Shown: positions 1 to 7,041 of the stretch, one piece after another
Layout of the letters: each line of letters starts with the position of its first letter
Position numbering within the stretch: position 1 is the stretch's first letter
Assembly: GCA_002482845.1 (NCBI GenBank)
Contig: DLGT01000101.1
Coordinates: forward strand, 8,425 to 25,199
Reading direction: 5' to 3'
Source of the DNA: Saprospiraceae bacterium UBA7687
GTDB taxonomy: Bacteria; Bacteroidota; Bacteroidia; Chitinophagales; Saprospiraceae
Length of the DNA stretch: 16,775 nucleotides
Translations under genes and position numbers: made by a program
The notes under the pieces: model-generated
The model's input: the letters and a program-made list of their open reading frames with translations, nothing else
Database searches by the model: none
What the model was told of the DNA's origin: nothing

Positions 1-797
1 TTAATATTGTTTACAGGAAACTTCCATTTTATATTACTCCATTGGTTACTTTGGTTTATTAATCTTACAACATCACCCACACAAACAACACTATCCTGAG
101 CAGTCGCTGAGATATTTACTACGGCGTCAGGGTAATCAACGACAGTAATGATTTGTGTAATTTCATTTTCTCCACATTCGTTTTTTACTTTAAGTCTAAC
201 CGTATAAGTTCCGGGGGAAGTATATGTTTTGCTTGCATTTTTGGCAGTGGATGTCGTCTCATCATGGAATGTCCAAAGGTAAGCATCTGACAATGTTTCA
301 TCTACATTGCATGATTGATTAATAAAATCCACTTTTTTGTCTATACAAACGGAGTTGGTATAATTAAATTTTGCTATTGGTCTATGTATTACCGTTACTG
401 GACTATTGTTATTATGACAAGAATAGATTGTTCCGCAACGTTTCACAGCTAAGAGACATATTTGATAAGTCGTTTGATTATCTAAACATACTTTATCTAT
501 GGGAATATTATAAATATGTTTTTGATTAGCAGTTGTTGTAACACTGTCTCTAGTACCGTCCCCCCAACTCCATATATAATAACTTATATCAGGAATAGTA
601 GAATTATTTTGAACTTCAAATTCGTACCCATCGCACACTACAGTTGAATTTGAGACCAACTTAAATGATGCTACAATGTCTCCACAATCTTTTCTATTGC
701 AAAGGCATGGATCGATATTGTTTTGACTAATTACAATTTGCGAAAAATTGAAACAAACAAATACCAATAATTTAATTCTTATACCAAATGTTTTCAT
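1..797 (-). CDS. PKD-repeat secreted protein, C-terminus cut by window edge
   Basis: The visible 265 residues start with a signal peptide (about 1-25, hydrophobic core LLVFVCF, likely cleavage after VISQ), so the protein is exported. Two PKD-type Ig-like domains follow. The first (about 42-137) has the hallmark WSWGDGT at 76-82 and HIY at 94-96. The second (about 140-222) has YLWTFHDE and TYTSPGTYTVRLKVKN. A third Ig-like unit starts near 225. Several Cys pairs may form disulphides. The start ATG at 797 overlaps the 3' end of the upstream PorP/SprF gene by 26 bases, so the two are probably co-transcribed. In Bacteroidota, PKD-repeat proteins encoded beside PorP/SprF proteins are usually large type IX secretion substrates with a C-terminal sorting domain. 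That domain would lie beyond the left edge and is not seen, so the secretion route is inference. Confidence 0.85.
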   Translation of the reverse strand, partial: MKTFGIRIKLLVFVCFNFSQIVISQNNIDPCLCNRKDCGDIVASFKLVSNSTVVCDGYEFEVQNNSTIPDISYYIWSWGDGTRDSVTTTANQKHIYNIPIDKVCLDNQTTYQICLLAVKRCGTIYSCHNNNSPVTVIHRPIAKFNYTNSVCIDKKVDFINQSCNVDETLSDAYLWTFHDETTSTAKNASKTYTSPGTYTVRLKVKNECGENEITQIITVVDYPDAVVNISATAQDSVVCVGDVVRLINQSNQWSNIKWKFPVNNI

Positions 798-1938
798 ACA
801 TCTTTCTTTTTCCAGGGGTTATAGCCATTATCGGACAAATATATTCACTGTTGTAAGGCACGTCGTCTTCCATACCCATCATATTACAAATACTACTTTT
901 AGCTAGATGGTAGCTGATGCCAATCTCAAATTGTGGACCTACAAAATTCTGCAATCCACCCAAGTTTTCTGAATAAGACAAATTCATTTCTAGTTTTTTA
1001 CCATTTCCTACAGGAATTAAAAAATCTGTTGTAAATGTCATCCAAGGTGTCTGTCCTATCTTATTACCTGGTGCCGTATGGTAATAAAATCCTATACCAG
1101 CGTTTCTCAAATATCCTGCTCTAAATCCTGTCTCTACATACTGGATAGTTCCTTGTTTTTGATACAAGACCATGGGCCTAAAAGTTAGATACTTTCTAGA
1201 AAAATAGACAGGTACAAACTCTGCTTCTGCAAAAAGAGATAATCTATATGGATTGCTATTTTTAAGGCCCAATACAGATACGGATTGATTGATCTCACCA
1301 TCTTCCAAAGCATAAAAACGATACAATGCAGCACCAAAATTTGTCATGTATGCTTTAGTGCTTTTTTTATTCCACATGGACCTCATTGACACTCCAAACC
1401 CTGGATTAAAATACCAAGATGATCTACCTTGATTAGGATTGATAAATGATGTCGGATAGATATTTCCATATTTCGCATCTAACTGATCTGACCAAATCAA
1501 TCTCGCAAAATCAATACTATTAAATCCCCATGAAAAATCTACTCCCAACTTAATGTTGTGATCACTATACTTTGATATTCCTATAGGCAAAAATGCCGAT
1601 GAAAGAAAGCCTAACTCAAGTGTACGGTACAATCCTGCGCCTTCTTCATTGTAGTTGACTTTGGCACCGATATCAAGAATACTACAAGGCATCGTCTCTT
1701 CAAACAATAAACTCAATGTTCTGTAACCACTACCTCCGTCATTATTCCACTGAATTTTAGACCTTACCTTCCAGCTCTGTGCTCCATAACTACCTGTTAA
1801 AGAAGGATTAAATAAGAATCTATTTTGCGCAAAATTCTGATAACTTGGATCTTGGCCATAAACTGCTTTAGTACTTATCAAAAAGATAAAAGTACAAAAA
1901 AACAAAACTGACATATATTGATAAATCGTATTTCTCAT
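772..1938 (-). CDS. PorP/SprF family type IX secretion system membrane protein
   Basis: This 388-residue protein has a signal peptide (about 1-29, ending VYGQ) followed directly by DPSYQNFAQNRFLFNPSLTGSY-type sequence, the N-terminal signature of the PorP/SprF family (xDPxFxQ...NPAxTG). The rest is rich in aromatic and alternating residues typical of an outer-membrane beta-barrel, with segments such as MRSMW, GFGVSM, GIGFYYH and FEIGISYHL. PorP/SprF proteins sit in the outer membrane and are needed for secretion or anchoring of particular type IX substrates, SprF for the adhesin SprB. A dedicated partner is often encoded next door, here the overlapping PKD protein. The length is slightly above the usual 300-350 residues. 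It is probably transcribed from the minus-strand promoter at 2031-2061. It is one of many paralogues usual in such genomes and is unlikely to be the core PorP itself. Confidence 0.9.
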   Translation of the reverse strand: MRNTIYQYMSVLFFCTFIFLISTKAVYGQDPSYQNFAQNRFLFNPSLTGSYGAQSWKVRSKIQWNNDGGSGYRTLSLLFEETMPCSILDIGAKVNYNEEGAGLYRTLELGFLSSAFLPIGISKYSDHNIKLGVDFSWGFNSIDFARLIWSDQLDAKYGNIYPTSFINPNQGRSSWYFNPGFGVSMRSMWNKKSTKAYMTNFGAALYRFYALEDGEINQSVSVLGLKNSNPYRLSLFAEAEFVPVYFSRKYLTFRPMVLYQKQGTIQYVETGFRAGYLRNAGIGFYYHTAPGNKIGQTPWMTFTTDFLIPVGNGKKLEMNLSYSENLGGLQNFVGPQFEIGISYHLAKSSICNMMGMEDDVPYNSEYICPIMAITPGKRKMYENIWYKN

Positions 1939-2030
1939 AAATACACTAAGATTTATAATTTTTTAAAATATTTTTTCCGGTGCCGCTGAATCATAATGTC
2001 TCAACCCATCATGTTTCTCTTTTCAAAAAA

Positions 2031-2061
2031 CAAAAGTACTTATTAAAAACTCATTTGCCAA
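2031..2061 (-). promoter_or_regulatory. Predicted Bacteroidota-type promoter for PorP/SprF gene
   Basis: Read on the minus strand, TACTTTTG at 2038-2031 matches the -7 consensus TAnnTTTG exactly. TTG at 2061-2059 lies 20 bases upstream and fits the -33 element. Transcription would begin near 2024, giving a leader of about 85 bases before the ATG at 1938. The consensus is established for Bacteroides and Flavobacterium. The assignment is by motif only. Confidence 0.5.
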
Positions 2062-2269
2062 CACTCCATATGTAAAATATACATTAATGTAAAAAATGGA
2101 CATTAGGTAACCTTAAGGCACATGCAAAGATGAAGAGTAAATAATTTTTCATTTTATTAAGAAGCATCAAGGATAAAATCAACTAATTAAAGCATTCAAA
2201 CATCTTCAAACCATAAAATTAGTGCTATACACATCAAATGTAAGAAAATTGCCATTCAGGGTATTCCCT

Positions 2270-2287
2270 TATAACTTTTGTTATATA
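2270..2287. promoter_or_regulatory. AT-rich palindrome, copy 1, possible operator
   Basis: TATAAC-TTTT-GTTATA is a perfect 6+6 inverted repeat (2270-2285). The same 18 bases (2270-2287) recur at 14151-14168. It lies about 21 bases upstream of a TATATTTG (-7-like) at 2307-2314 and about 25 bases upstream of the TTTG at 2311. A regulator-binding role is inference. AT-rich palindromes also arise by chance. Confidence 0.35.
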
Positions 2288-2310
2288 TTGTTAAATTAAT
2301 TCAATATATA

Positions 2311-2342
2311 TTTGGTAATTTGAATAAGGTGGAATACATTTG
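2311..2342 (+). promoter_or_regulatory. Predicted plus-strand promoter in gene-free stretch
   Basis: TTTG (2311-2314), a 20-base spacer and TACATTTG (2335-2342) fit the Bacteroidota promoter consensus in both boxes and spacing. The predicted start is near 2349. The next gene begins 300 bases further on, but two hairpins and a T run lie in between. It may therefore drive a short RNA, or a long leader for the nuclease gene at 2651. A second -7-like box, TATATTTG, overlaps at 2307-2314. Confidence 0.45.
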
Positions 2343-2348
2343 TACATA

Positions 2349-2488
2349 TATACATCAGGGTGCGTACTTCTATGGTGTAAAACAACGGATTATTAGTATT
2401 TTGTTAGAGACAATACCTTTTGGGATAAACATAACCCAAAAGTAATTTTAAGTTTATATGTAACACATATAAGTTTGTCATTTTTTTT
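2349..2488 (+). ncRNA. Candidate small RNA or structured leader with terminator-like 3' end
   Basis: About 140 bases follow the promoter at 2311-2342. Near their end are two perfect hairpins. CTTTTGGG (2417-2424) pairs with CCCAAAAG (2435-2442) across a 10-base loop. TTATATGT (2454-2461) pairs with ACATATAA (2465-2472) across a 3-base loop, and the second stem can extend through G-T and A-T pairs. A run of eight T follows at 2481-2488, as at an intrinsic terminator. No convincing ORF was found in the stretch. I do not recognise a known RNA family, and the boundaries are estimates from promoter and T run. It could instead be an attenuator in the nuclease leader. Confidence 0.25.
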
Positions 2489-2565
2489 ATTGAATTATTA
2501 TAATTAGATAAGACATTATTGTTTTTTTAAAAGTATATGAACATATTGGAACTTTTAAAAAATAC

Positions 2566-2625
2566 TTAACGTTTTGTTAACGAAAATTGATTTTAATGGT
2601 AAAACGACAGTGACTAAAACTCACT
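2566..2625. promoter_or_regulatory. Two small inverted repeats upstream of secreted nuclease gene
   Basis: TTAAC-GTTTT-GTTAA (2566-2580) resembles the palindrome at 2270 in having AAC and GTT arms around a T-rich centre. AGTGA (2609-2613) pairs with TCACT (2621-2625) about 25 bases before the ATG at 2651. TATGTTTT (about 2625-2632) is a weak -7-like sequence for the nuclease gene. These are visible repeats. Regulatory function is inference. Confidence 0.25.
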
Positions 2626-2650
2626 ATGTTTTCAAACCTATATTTTTTTA

Positions 2651-3490
2651 ATGCAGCAGATTTACAGATTTAGAACCATTTACACCCTATTATTTTTAGT
2701 ATTTAGTTTACTTGCTAATGCAGAAATAATCATTGTATCATGGAATATCAAAGATTTTGGAAAAAGTAGAACCGATGAAGAAATCACTGCCATCGCACAA
2801 CACATAAGACATGCAGATGTACTTGCTATCCAAGAAGTGGTAGCGAAAGATCCAGGTGGCGCAAAAGCTGTAGCTCGGTTAGCAGACCAACTCAATCGTA
2901 TGGGATCTAAATGGGATTACAGAATCAGCGACCCTACACAAAGCTCATCTTCTCAAAAGTCAGAGCGATATGCCTTCTTATGGAAAACATCAAAATTGAC
3001 TGTAACTGGAGGTGGACCAAGATTGCTATCAGAACTCACTTCGCACGTTGAGCGAGAGCCTTACCATATAAAACTACTACACAATGGAAAAATCATTGAT
3101 ATCGTAAACTATCATGCATGTACGCACAGAGAAACATTTCCAGAACGTGGCGAAATCACGGCCATATCTCAATGGCTCATCAATCAAAACTCAAAAAATG
3201 TCATCTGGGCAGGCGACATGAATCTAAATAGATCAGACATCGCATTCCAAGGAATCTTATCACATGGCTATATTTCTGTCCTAAATGGCGAAAAAACATC
3301 CTTAAAGAGAACATGTAATAATGGCAATTACCTTAGTAAAGGGGAAGACAATGTGCTACATAAACTCAACGACCTAAAGTTTAGAAGAGCAAGGGTTTTG
3401 GATTTTATGGCTGACAGGGATTGTAATCTCGTGTCTGAGTTGAGAGATAGTTATTCTGATCATTTTCCTGTGGAGGTGGTGTTATTTTAA
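2651..3490 (+). CDS. Secreted endonuclease/exonuclease/phosphatase (EEP, DNase I-like) family protein
   Basis: The 279-residue protein has a signal peptide (about 1-24, cleavage after ANA), so it acts outside the cytoplasm. The DNase I-like fold is shown by the ordered motifs SWNIKDFG (30-37, Asn32), AIQEVV (metal-binding Glu62), YHACTH (154-159, candidate catalytic His155), WAGDMNLN (Asp189 and Asn191) and the terminal SDHFPV (269-274, Asp270/His271). All active-site positions of the family appear present. The SERYAFLWK and SDP segments are usual in small extracellular bacterial DNases of this family, so cleavage of extracellular DNA for nutrients or biofilm turnover is likely, although phosphodiesterase activity on other substrates cannot be excluded. 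The next gene starts 20 bases downstream on the same strand and may be read through, but base composition changes sharply there. Confidence 0.88.
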   Translation: MQQIYRFRTIYTLLFLVFSLLANAEIIIVSWNIKDFGKSRTDEEITAIAQHIRHADVLAIQEVVAKDPGGAKAVARLADQLNRMGSKWDYRISDPTQSSSSQKSERYAFLWKTSKLTVTGGGPRLLSELTSHVEREPYHIKLLHNGKIIDIVNYHACTHRETFPERGEITAISQWLINQNSKNVIWAGDMNLNRSDIAFQGILSHGYISVLNGEKTSLKRTCNNGNYLSKGEDNVLHKLNDLKFRRARVLDFMADRDCNLVSELRDSYSDHFPVEVVLF

Positions 3491-3510
3491 ATTAAAAAAA
3501 GAAAATAAAT

Positions 3511-4611
3511 ATGTCAATACAACAAAAAAACTTAAAGGAGTTTGGTTTTGAAGAAGGATGTAAGTCTTTTGGAAATCCAACTCAATTCAAAAGTACAGTT
3601 GATCAAATAAATAATGGTAGTTTATTAGATTCAAATATTGTACTCTCTTCTTCAATAGACAACAAACCAATATTAATTGCTAAATTAAAAGATGAACTTT
3701 CACTACTTCAAGATAAAAAAAATGAACAAGAGAATAAGAAATCTTTAAATTTAAGCAGAATAAAAAAAGTAGAGTCCGACCTAGAGCTTTTAAGAATTAA
3801 CCCTGAAGATCCAAGTGTAGTAGGTGAAAAAGGACCATTTAATAGTGCCAAATTTTTTCCATTACTAATTGTTTTTTTAGGTCTTACAGTTTTTTTGTTT
3901 TACTACTATTCTGCAATTCCATATGAATCGTTTATCAAGGTGTGTGATCAAAACACTAAAATGTTTCCAAGTTTTAAAGAATGGATCAGAGCAATTTTGG
4001 GAACTGAACCTATATTGATTTTCATTCCAATGGTGTTCTTTTCATTTGGTATTGCAATTCACTTTGCTTTAACCTATAAATTATTGATTAAGGTTTCTCT
4101 TTTATTTTTTTTAGTTGTAATTACATTCTTTCTCGACATTAGAATGGCAATGTCAATTTATGAATGCGTATCATTGAATCAATTCAACAATTTTGGTATT
4201 ACAATACCAAAATGGTACGAATCTGGTATTGTTTATTTACATATAATGCTAGGATTTGTAACTTTTTTTCTTTGGAGTTTTTTATATCATACTTTATTAC
4301 TTGAATGGAGTAAAAGAAATATTATAAAGGATTTGCAAAGAGAAAAATATGAACGTTTAAAGGAGGTCGAAGTTTTAGAATTATCAATAACATCATTTAA
4401 AGGAAAGATAACAAGTAAATTAAACAATATAAGTGCTATTGAACAAAATAATGGCCCTATAGCAACAGTTCAACAAATTCAGCAATCTATTGACTATTAT
4501 AAAAGTGGATTTTATGAAATATTTAGTATGAGAAATACTTCTGATTTTAATTCAAAAAAGCAAGAATGTGAAAATTATTTGACAATTAACTCTACAAACT
4601 TAGATAGATAA
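3511..4611 (+). CDS. Four-helix inner-membrane protein with cytoplasmic coiled coils, first gene of envelope operon
   Basis: Not recognised as a named family. The 366-residue protein has no signal peptide. Residues 55-95 are a charged Leu/Lys/Glu-rich coiled coil. Four hydrophobic segments follow at about 114-133, 167-188, 191-210 and 240-263. A second coiled coil covers about 264-305, and the C-terminal tail is polar. An even number of helices puts both coiled coils on the same side, most likely the cytoplasm. Coiled coils on both sides of a membrane bundle suggest an oligomeric scaffold or sensor. No MotA/ExbB signature or catalytic motif was seen. Its stop overlaps the start of the next gene (TAATG), which suggests translational coupling. 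The gene is much more AT-rich than the nuclease gene before it. Confidence 0.8.
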   Translation: MSIQQKNLKEFGFEEGCKSFGNPTQFKSTVDQINNGSLLDSNIVLSSSIDNKPILIAKLKDELSLLQDKKNEQENKKSLNLSRIKKVESDLELLRINPEDPSVVGEKGPFNSAKFFPLLIVFLGLTVFLFYYYSAIPYESFIKVCDQNTKMFPSFKEWIRAILGTEPILIFIPMVFFSFGIAIHFALTYKLLIKVSLLFFLVVITFFLDIRMAMSIYECVSLNQFNNFGITIPKWYESGIVYLHIMLGFVTFFLWSFLYHTLLLEWSKRNIIKDLQREKYERLKEVEVLELSITSFKGKITSKLNNISAIEQNNGPIATVQQIQQSIDYYKSGFYEIFSMRNTSDFNSKKQECENYLTINSTNLDR

Positions 4612-5690
4612 TGAATAAAATATCATTTTTAATAATTTTGATTACACTCGTTTTATCTAGTTGCTGCGACGAATGTTGCTACGATCAAATACCATGTAAA
4701 AAATGTCGATCTCATTGCATTCCTGAGAAAGTATCAAATAGGAAGTATAATAATGTCCAAATTATTCTAGACTTATCAGATAGACTGAATGACATAAATC
4801 AAAAAAGCAGAGATATAAAAATATTAAACGGGCTATTTGATGCTTTTACTAGTAAAATTACGGCTACAGGGTATAATAATGGCGGACTTTGGAAATCTAA
4901 AGACATATTTAAAGTAATACTTGCGTCTCAAAATAGTACAGATTCATTGAAACTTAAATATGAATTGGTACTCACTACAGATTATAGATCAATACCAGAT
5001 AGTTTGAAAGCAAAAGGAAAAGATGCAAGAATAATTGATTTCCAAAGTAATGTTAATAAGCTATATACTACTAAAATACAACATATCGGCTCCAATGTAA
5101 GTGTTGATCTAAAAAATAGTGAGATGGCTTTACAGGATACACTTGAATACAATAACATTATTATCCTAATTACTGATGGTGAAGATGATAATTTTGAATC
5201 AGAAATTTCAGGTATTAATCTTTCAACAGCATCGATTTTTATTATTGAAATAAATAATCCATCGAATAACTGGAACGATTTAAAACACAAAGAGGATAAA
5301 ATAAAGAAATACTTTCAAAATTCTAGTCCAATCCCCGTAAAATCTCTAAATAACAAAATTTCACCTAATGAAATTATAAGAGAAATATTTAATTTATCAT
5401 TAATAACAAAACCAAGCAATGAAGATGTTAAAAATAAAAAAAAAATTAATGAAAAAGATGATACAGAAATAAAGAAAGGGTTAGTTGCAACAAATCAAGA
5501 TTTGGAAGATGTTCTAAATCAAGTAGACACTAAAATCCATAAAACCAATGAATTGTGTGAACAAACAGAATATACAAATCTTAAAATCAAAATCTCAGGC
5601 TATAGGGGACAAGAAGTTACAGATGACCAAATTCAACAATTTAAAGCTGAGATAAATGATGTTGCACAAAAATGTAGAGAAGCTAATTAG
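4611..5690 (+). CDS. Cys-rich lipoprotein with von Willebrand A-like domain
   Basis: The 359-residue protein begins with a lipoprotein signal (hydrophobic core, lipobox LSSC, lipidated Cys18). Seven Cys lie at 18, 19, 22, 23, 29, 32 and 36. The main domain (about 47-260) looks like a vWA/integrin I fold. Strand VQIILDLSD carries a metal-site-like D54-x-S56-x-R58, a variant of DxSxS. IIILITDGEDD (183-192) carries the T-D-G of the third MIDAS loop. ASIFIIEIN is the following strand. The C-terminal part (270-359) is Lys/Asn/Glu-rich, probably helical, with two more Cys (316, 355). vWA domains usually bind protein partners in a metal-dependent way, so a ligand-binding or assembly role on a membrane surface is likely. 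The start overlaps the preceding stop by one base. Which membrane it is anchored to cannot be told. The MIDAS assignment is by eye. Confidence 0.8.
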   Translation: MNKISFLIILITLVLSSCCDECCYDQIPCKKCRSHCIPEKVSNRKYNNVQIILDLSDRLNDINQKSRDIKILNGLFDAFTSKITATGYNNGGLWKSKDIFKVILASQNSTDSLKLKYELVLTTDYRSIPDSLKAKGKDARIIDFQSNVNKLYTTKIQHIGSNVSVDLKNSEMALQDTLEYNNIIILITDGEDDNFESEISGINLSTASIFIIEINNPSNNWNDLKHKEDKIKKYFQNSSPIPVKSLNNKISPNEIIREIFNLSLITKPSNEDVKNKKKINEKDDTEIKKGLVATNQDLEDVLNQVDTKIHKTNELCEQTEYTNLKIKISGYRGQEVTDDQIQQFKAEINDVAQKCREAN

Positions 5691-7041
5691 GATATTGTTT
5701 CTATTGCTCCTTAATTCCAATTTTTTATTTTCCCAGTGTGAAGATTGTATTGAAAGTCTTGAATTACTATCAAAAAGAGCTACATTATTAAATGTATCAT
5801 ACACTAAATCTTTAACTCAAAAAGATAGCTTACTTGAGAGAATCACCCATCTAAATAACGAAATAACACTATATAGGACAGGACTAAAATATCCAGTTAA
5901 AGGATTGGCGCCTTTAGTTGATGTAAAAAACAGACCTGTTATGCCAGAAATTACAGAAACCAATACCATAATTACAAAACCAAAGGACGATAGTCAAAAT
6001 AAGGTGTTTTTAGATGCAATAAATAAGTCAAAAAAAGAGATCTCCATTTTACAAAAATCTTTAACTAAAGCAAAAAATACTGTAGCTACCAATAAAAGAG
6101 AAATTGATAATTTACAAAAAGTAATAAACAAACTCAGTGAAGAAATTTCATCACAAAATTCTAAAAGCAAGGCTCTTGAAGATGAAATTTTTAAGTTAGA
6201 ATCAATCCTTGATTGCATAAAAAAATTTGAAACGGATATAAAACGTCCTTCCCTGGAAATAGCAAACGAGTTGGTAAAAATTAGAGCAGACTTTACAGAG
6301 TTTAAAAGATTGAAGCTAATTAAGAGTACCAAGATGGATCTGATGGAAAGTTTAATAAGTAGGGTAATTATTGGTTATGATTCTTATAAAGGTGTACAAC
6401 GTGAAATGATATGTGGGGACATTACATTATTTGTATTTCAGGACTATTTAATTGTAGATGACTATTACAATATTGCTGAAATTTATTGTAAAAACTATGG
6501 TAATGCAGTAAAGAAAATTTCCGGAACAAACCAAATAAATGAAGCAAACAGAAGAATTCTTAACTCTATTGCAATTATTATGGAAAAAGGTACTTATGAA
6601 CAAATTTCAGAAGTGTCAAGAAATCTAGATCGATGTGTAACAAAAGAGACTAGATCAGGGTCAATAAATTCAGAAGTTATCGCAAACTATAATGAAGTTG
6701 TAAAATTGTACGAGAAAGGAAGTTATTTAGAGTCGATCATAATGTATGACAAAATAGAAAAGTTTTCAGAATTAGATGAGTTAGACCAAATAATTGTACT
6801 AAAAGCAAAAACATATATTGGTCAAATTATCTTGTGGGATCTAACAGATTTAGGAGAGAATCTAGCTAACTTGCTGAAAGGTGATTGGTTAAAATGTGAA
6901 TTAATAAATTCTACTTGCAAAAAAGAAATTTTAACTGAGGTTGTTGAAAAGGATATTAGGAACTTTAGCAATAATGACAAAAAAGCCTTACTGTTATTAC
7001 AAAAACAAGCTTTTATTGCCATAAATAAATATTATGAATAA
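5656..7041 (+). CDS. Exported coiled-coil protein with TPR-like C-terminal part
   Basis: Not recognised as a named family. The start at 5656 (or Met2 at 5659) lies 35 bases inside the preceding gene. It is supported because it yields a complete signal peptide (about 1-27, core IRILFLLLL, ending FLFSQ before CEDC). The mature protein is 434 residues or so. A short Leu-rich helix (32-72) and a Pro-containing linker (78-110) are followed by a long coiled coil (115-190, heptad-like Leu/Ile with Lys/Glu). The helical second half includes EVVKLYEKGSYLESIIMYDKI (about 347-366), which resembles one tetratricopeptide hairpin. The site at SQ-C does not fit a lipobox well, so a soluble or peripherally bound periplasmic protein is more likely than a lipoprotein. 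It would suit a spacer between the lipoprotein and the outer-membrane barrel of the same operon. Confidence 0.78.
   Translation: MMLHKNVEKLIRILFLLLLNSNFLFSQCEDCIESLELLSKRATLLNVSYTKSLTQKDSLLERITHLNNEITLYRTGLKYPVKGLAPLVDVKNRPVMPEITETNTIITKPKDDSQNKVFLDAINKSKKEISILQKSLTKAKNTVATNKREIDNLQKVINKLSEEISSQNSKSKALEDEIFKLESILDCIKKFETDIKRPSLEIANELVKIRADFTEFKRLKLIKSTKMDLMESLISRVIIGYDSYKGVQREMICGDITLFVFQDYLIVDDYYNIAEIYCKNYGNAVKKISGTNQINEANRRILNSIAIIMEKGTYEQISEVSRNLDRCVTKETRSGSINSEVIANYNEVVKLYEKGSYLESIIMYDKIEKFSELDELDQIIVLKAKTYIGQIILWDLTDLGENLANLLKGDWLKCELINSTCKKEILTEVVEKDIRNFSNNDKKALLLLQKQAFIAINKYYE

Noticed and set aside
2680..2895. Minus-strand ORF inside the secreted nuclease gene
   Set aside because: It lies wholly antisense to a gene with a complete signal peptide and active site, and its translation has no family features.
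5656..7041. Third operon gene as a lipoprotein
   Set aside because: A Cys follows the signal peptide, but the preceding LFSQ does not fit a lipobox. Signal peptidase I cleavage after SQ is usual in this phylum.
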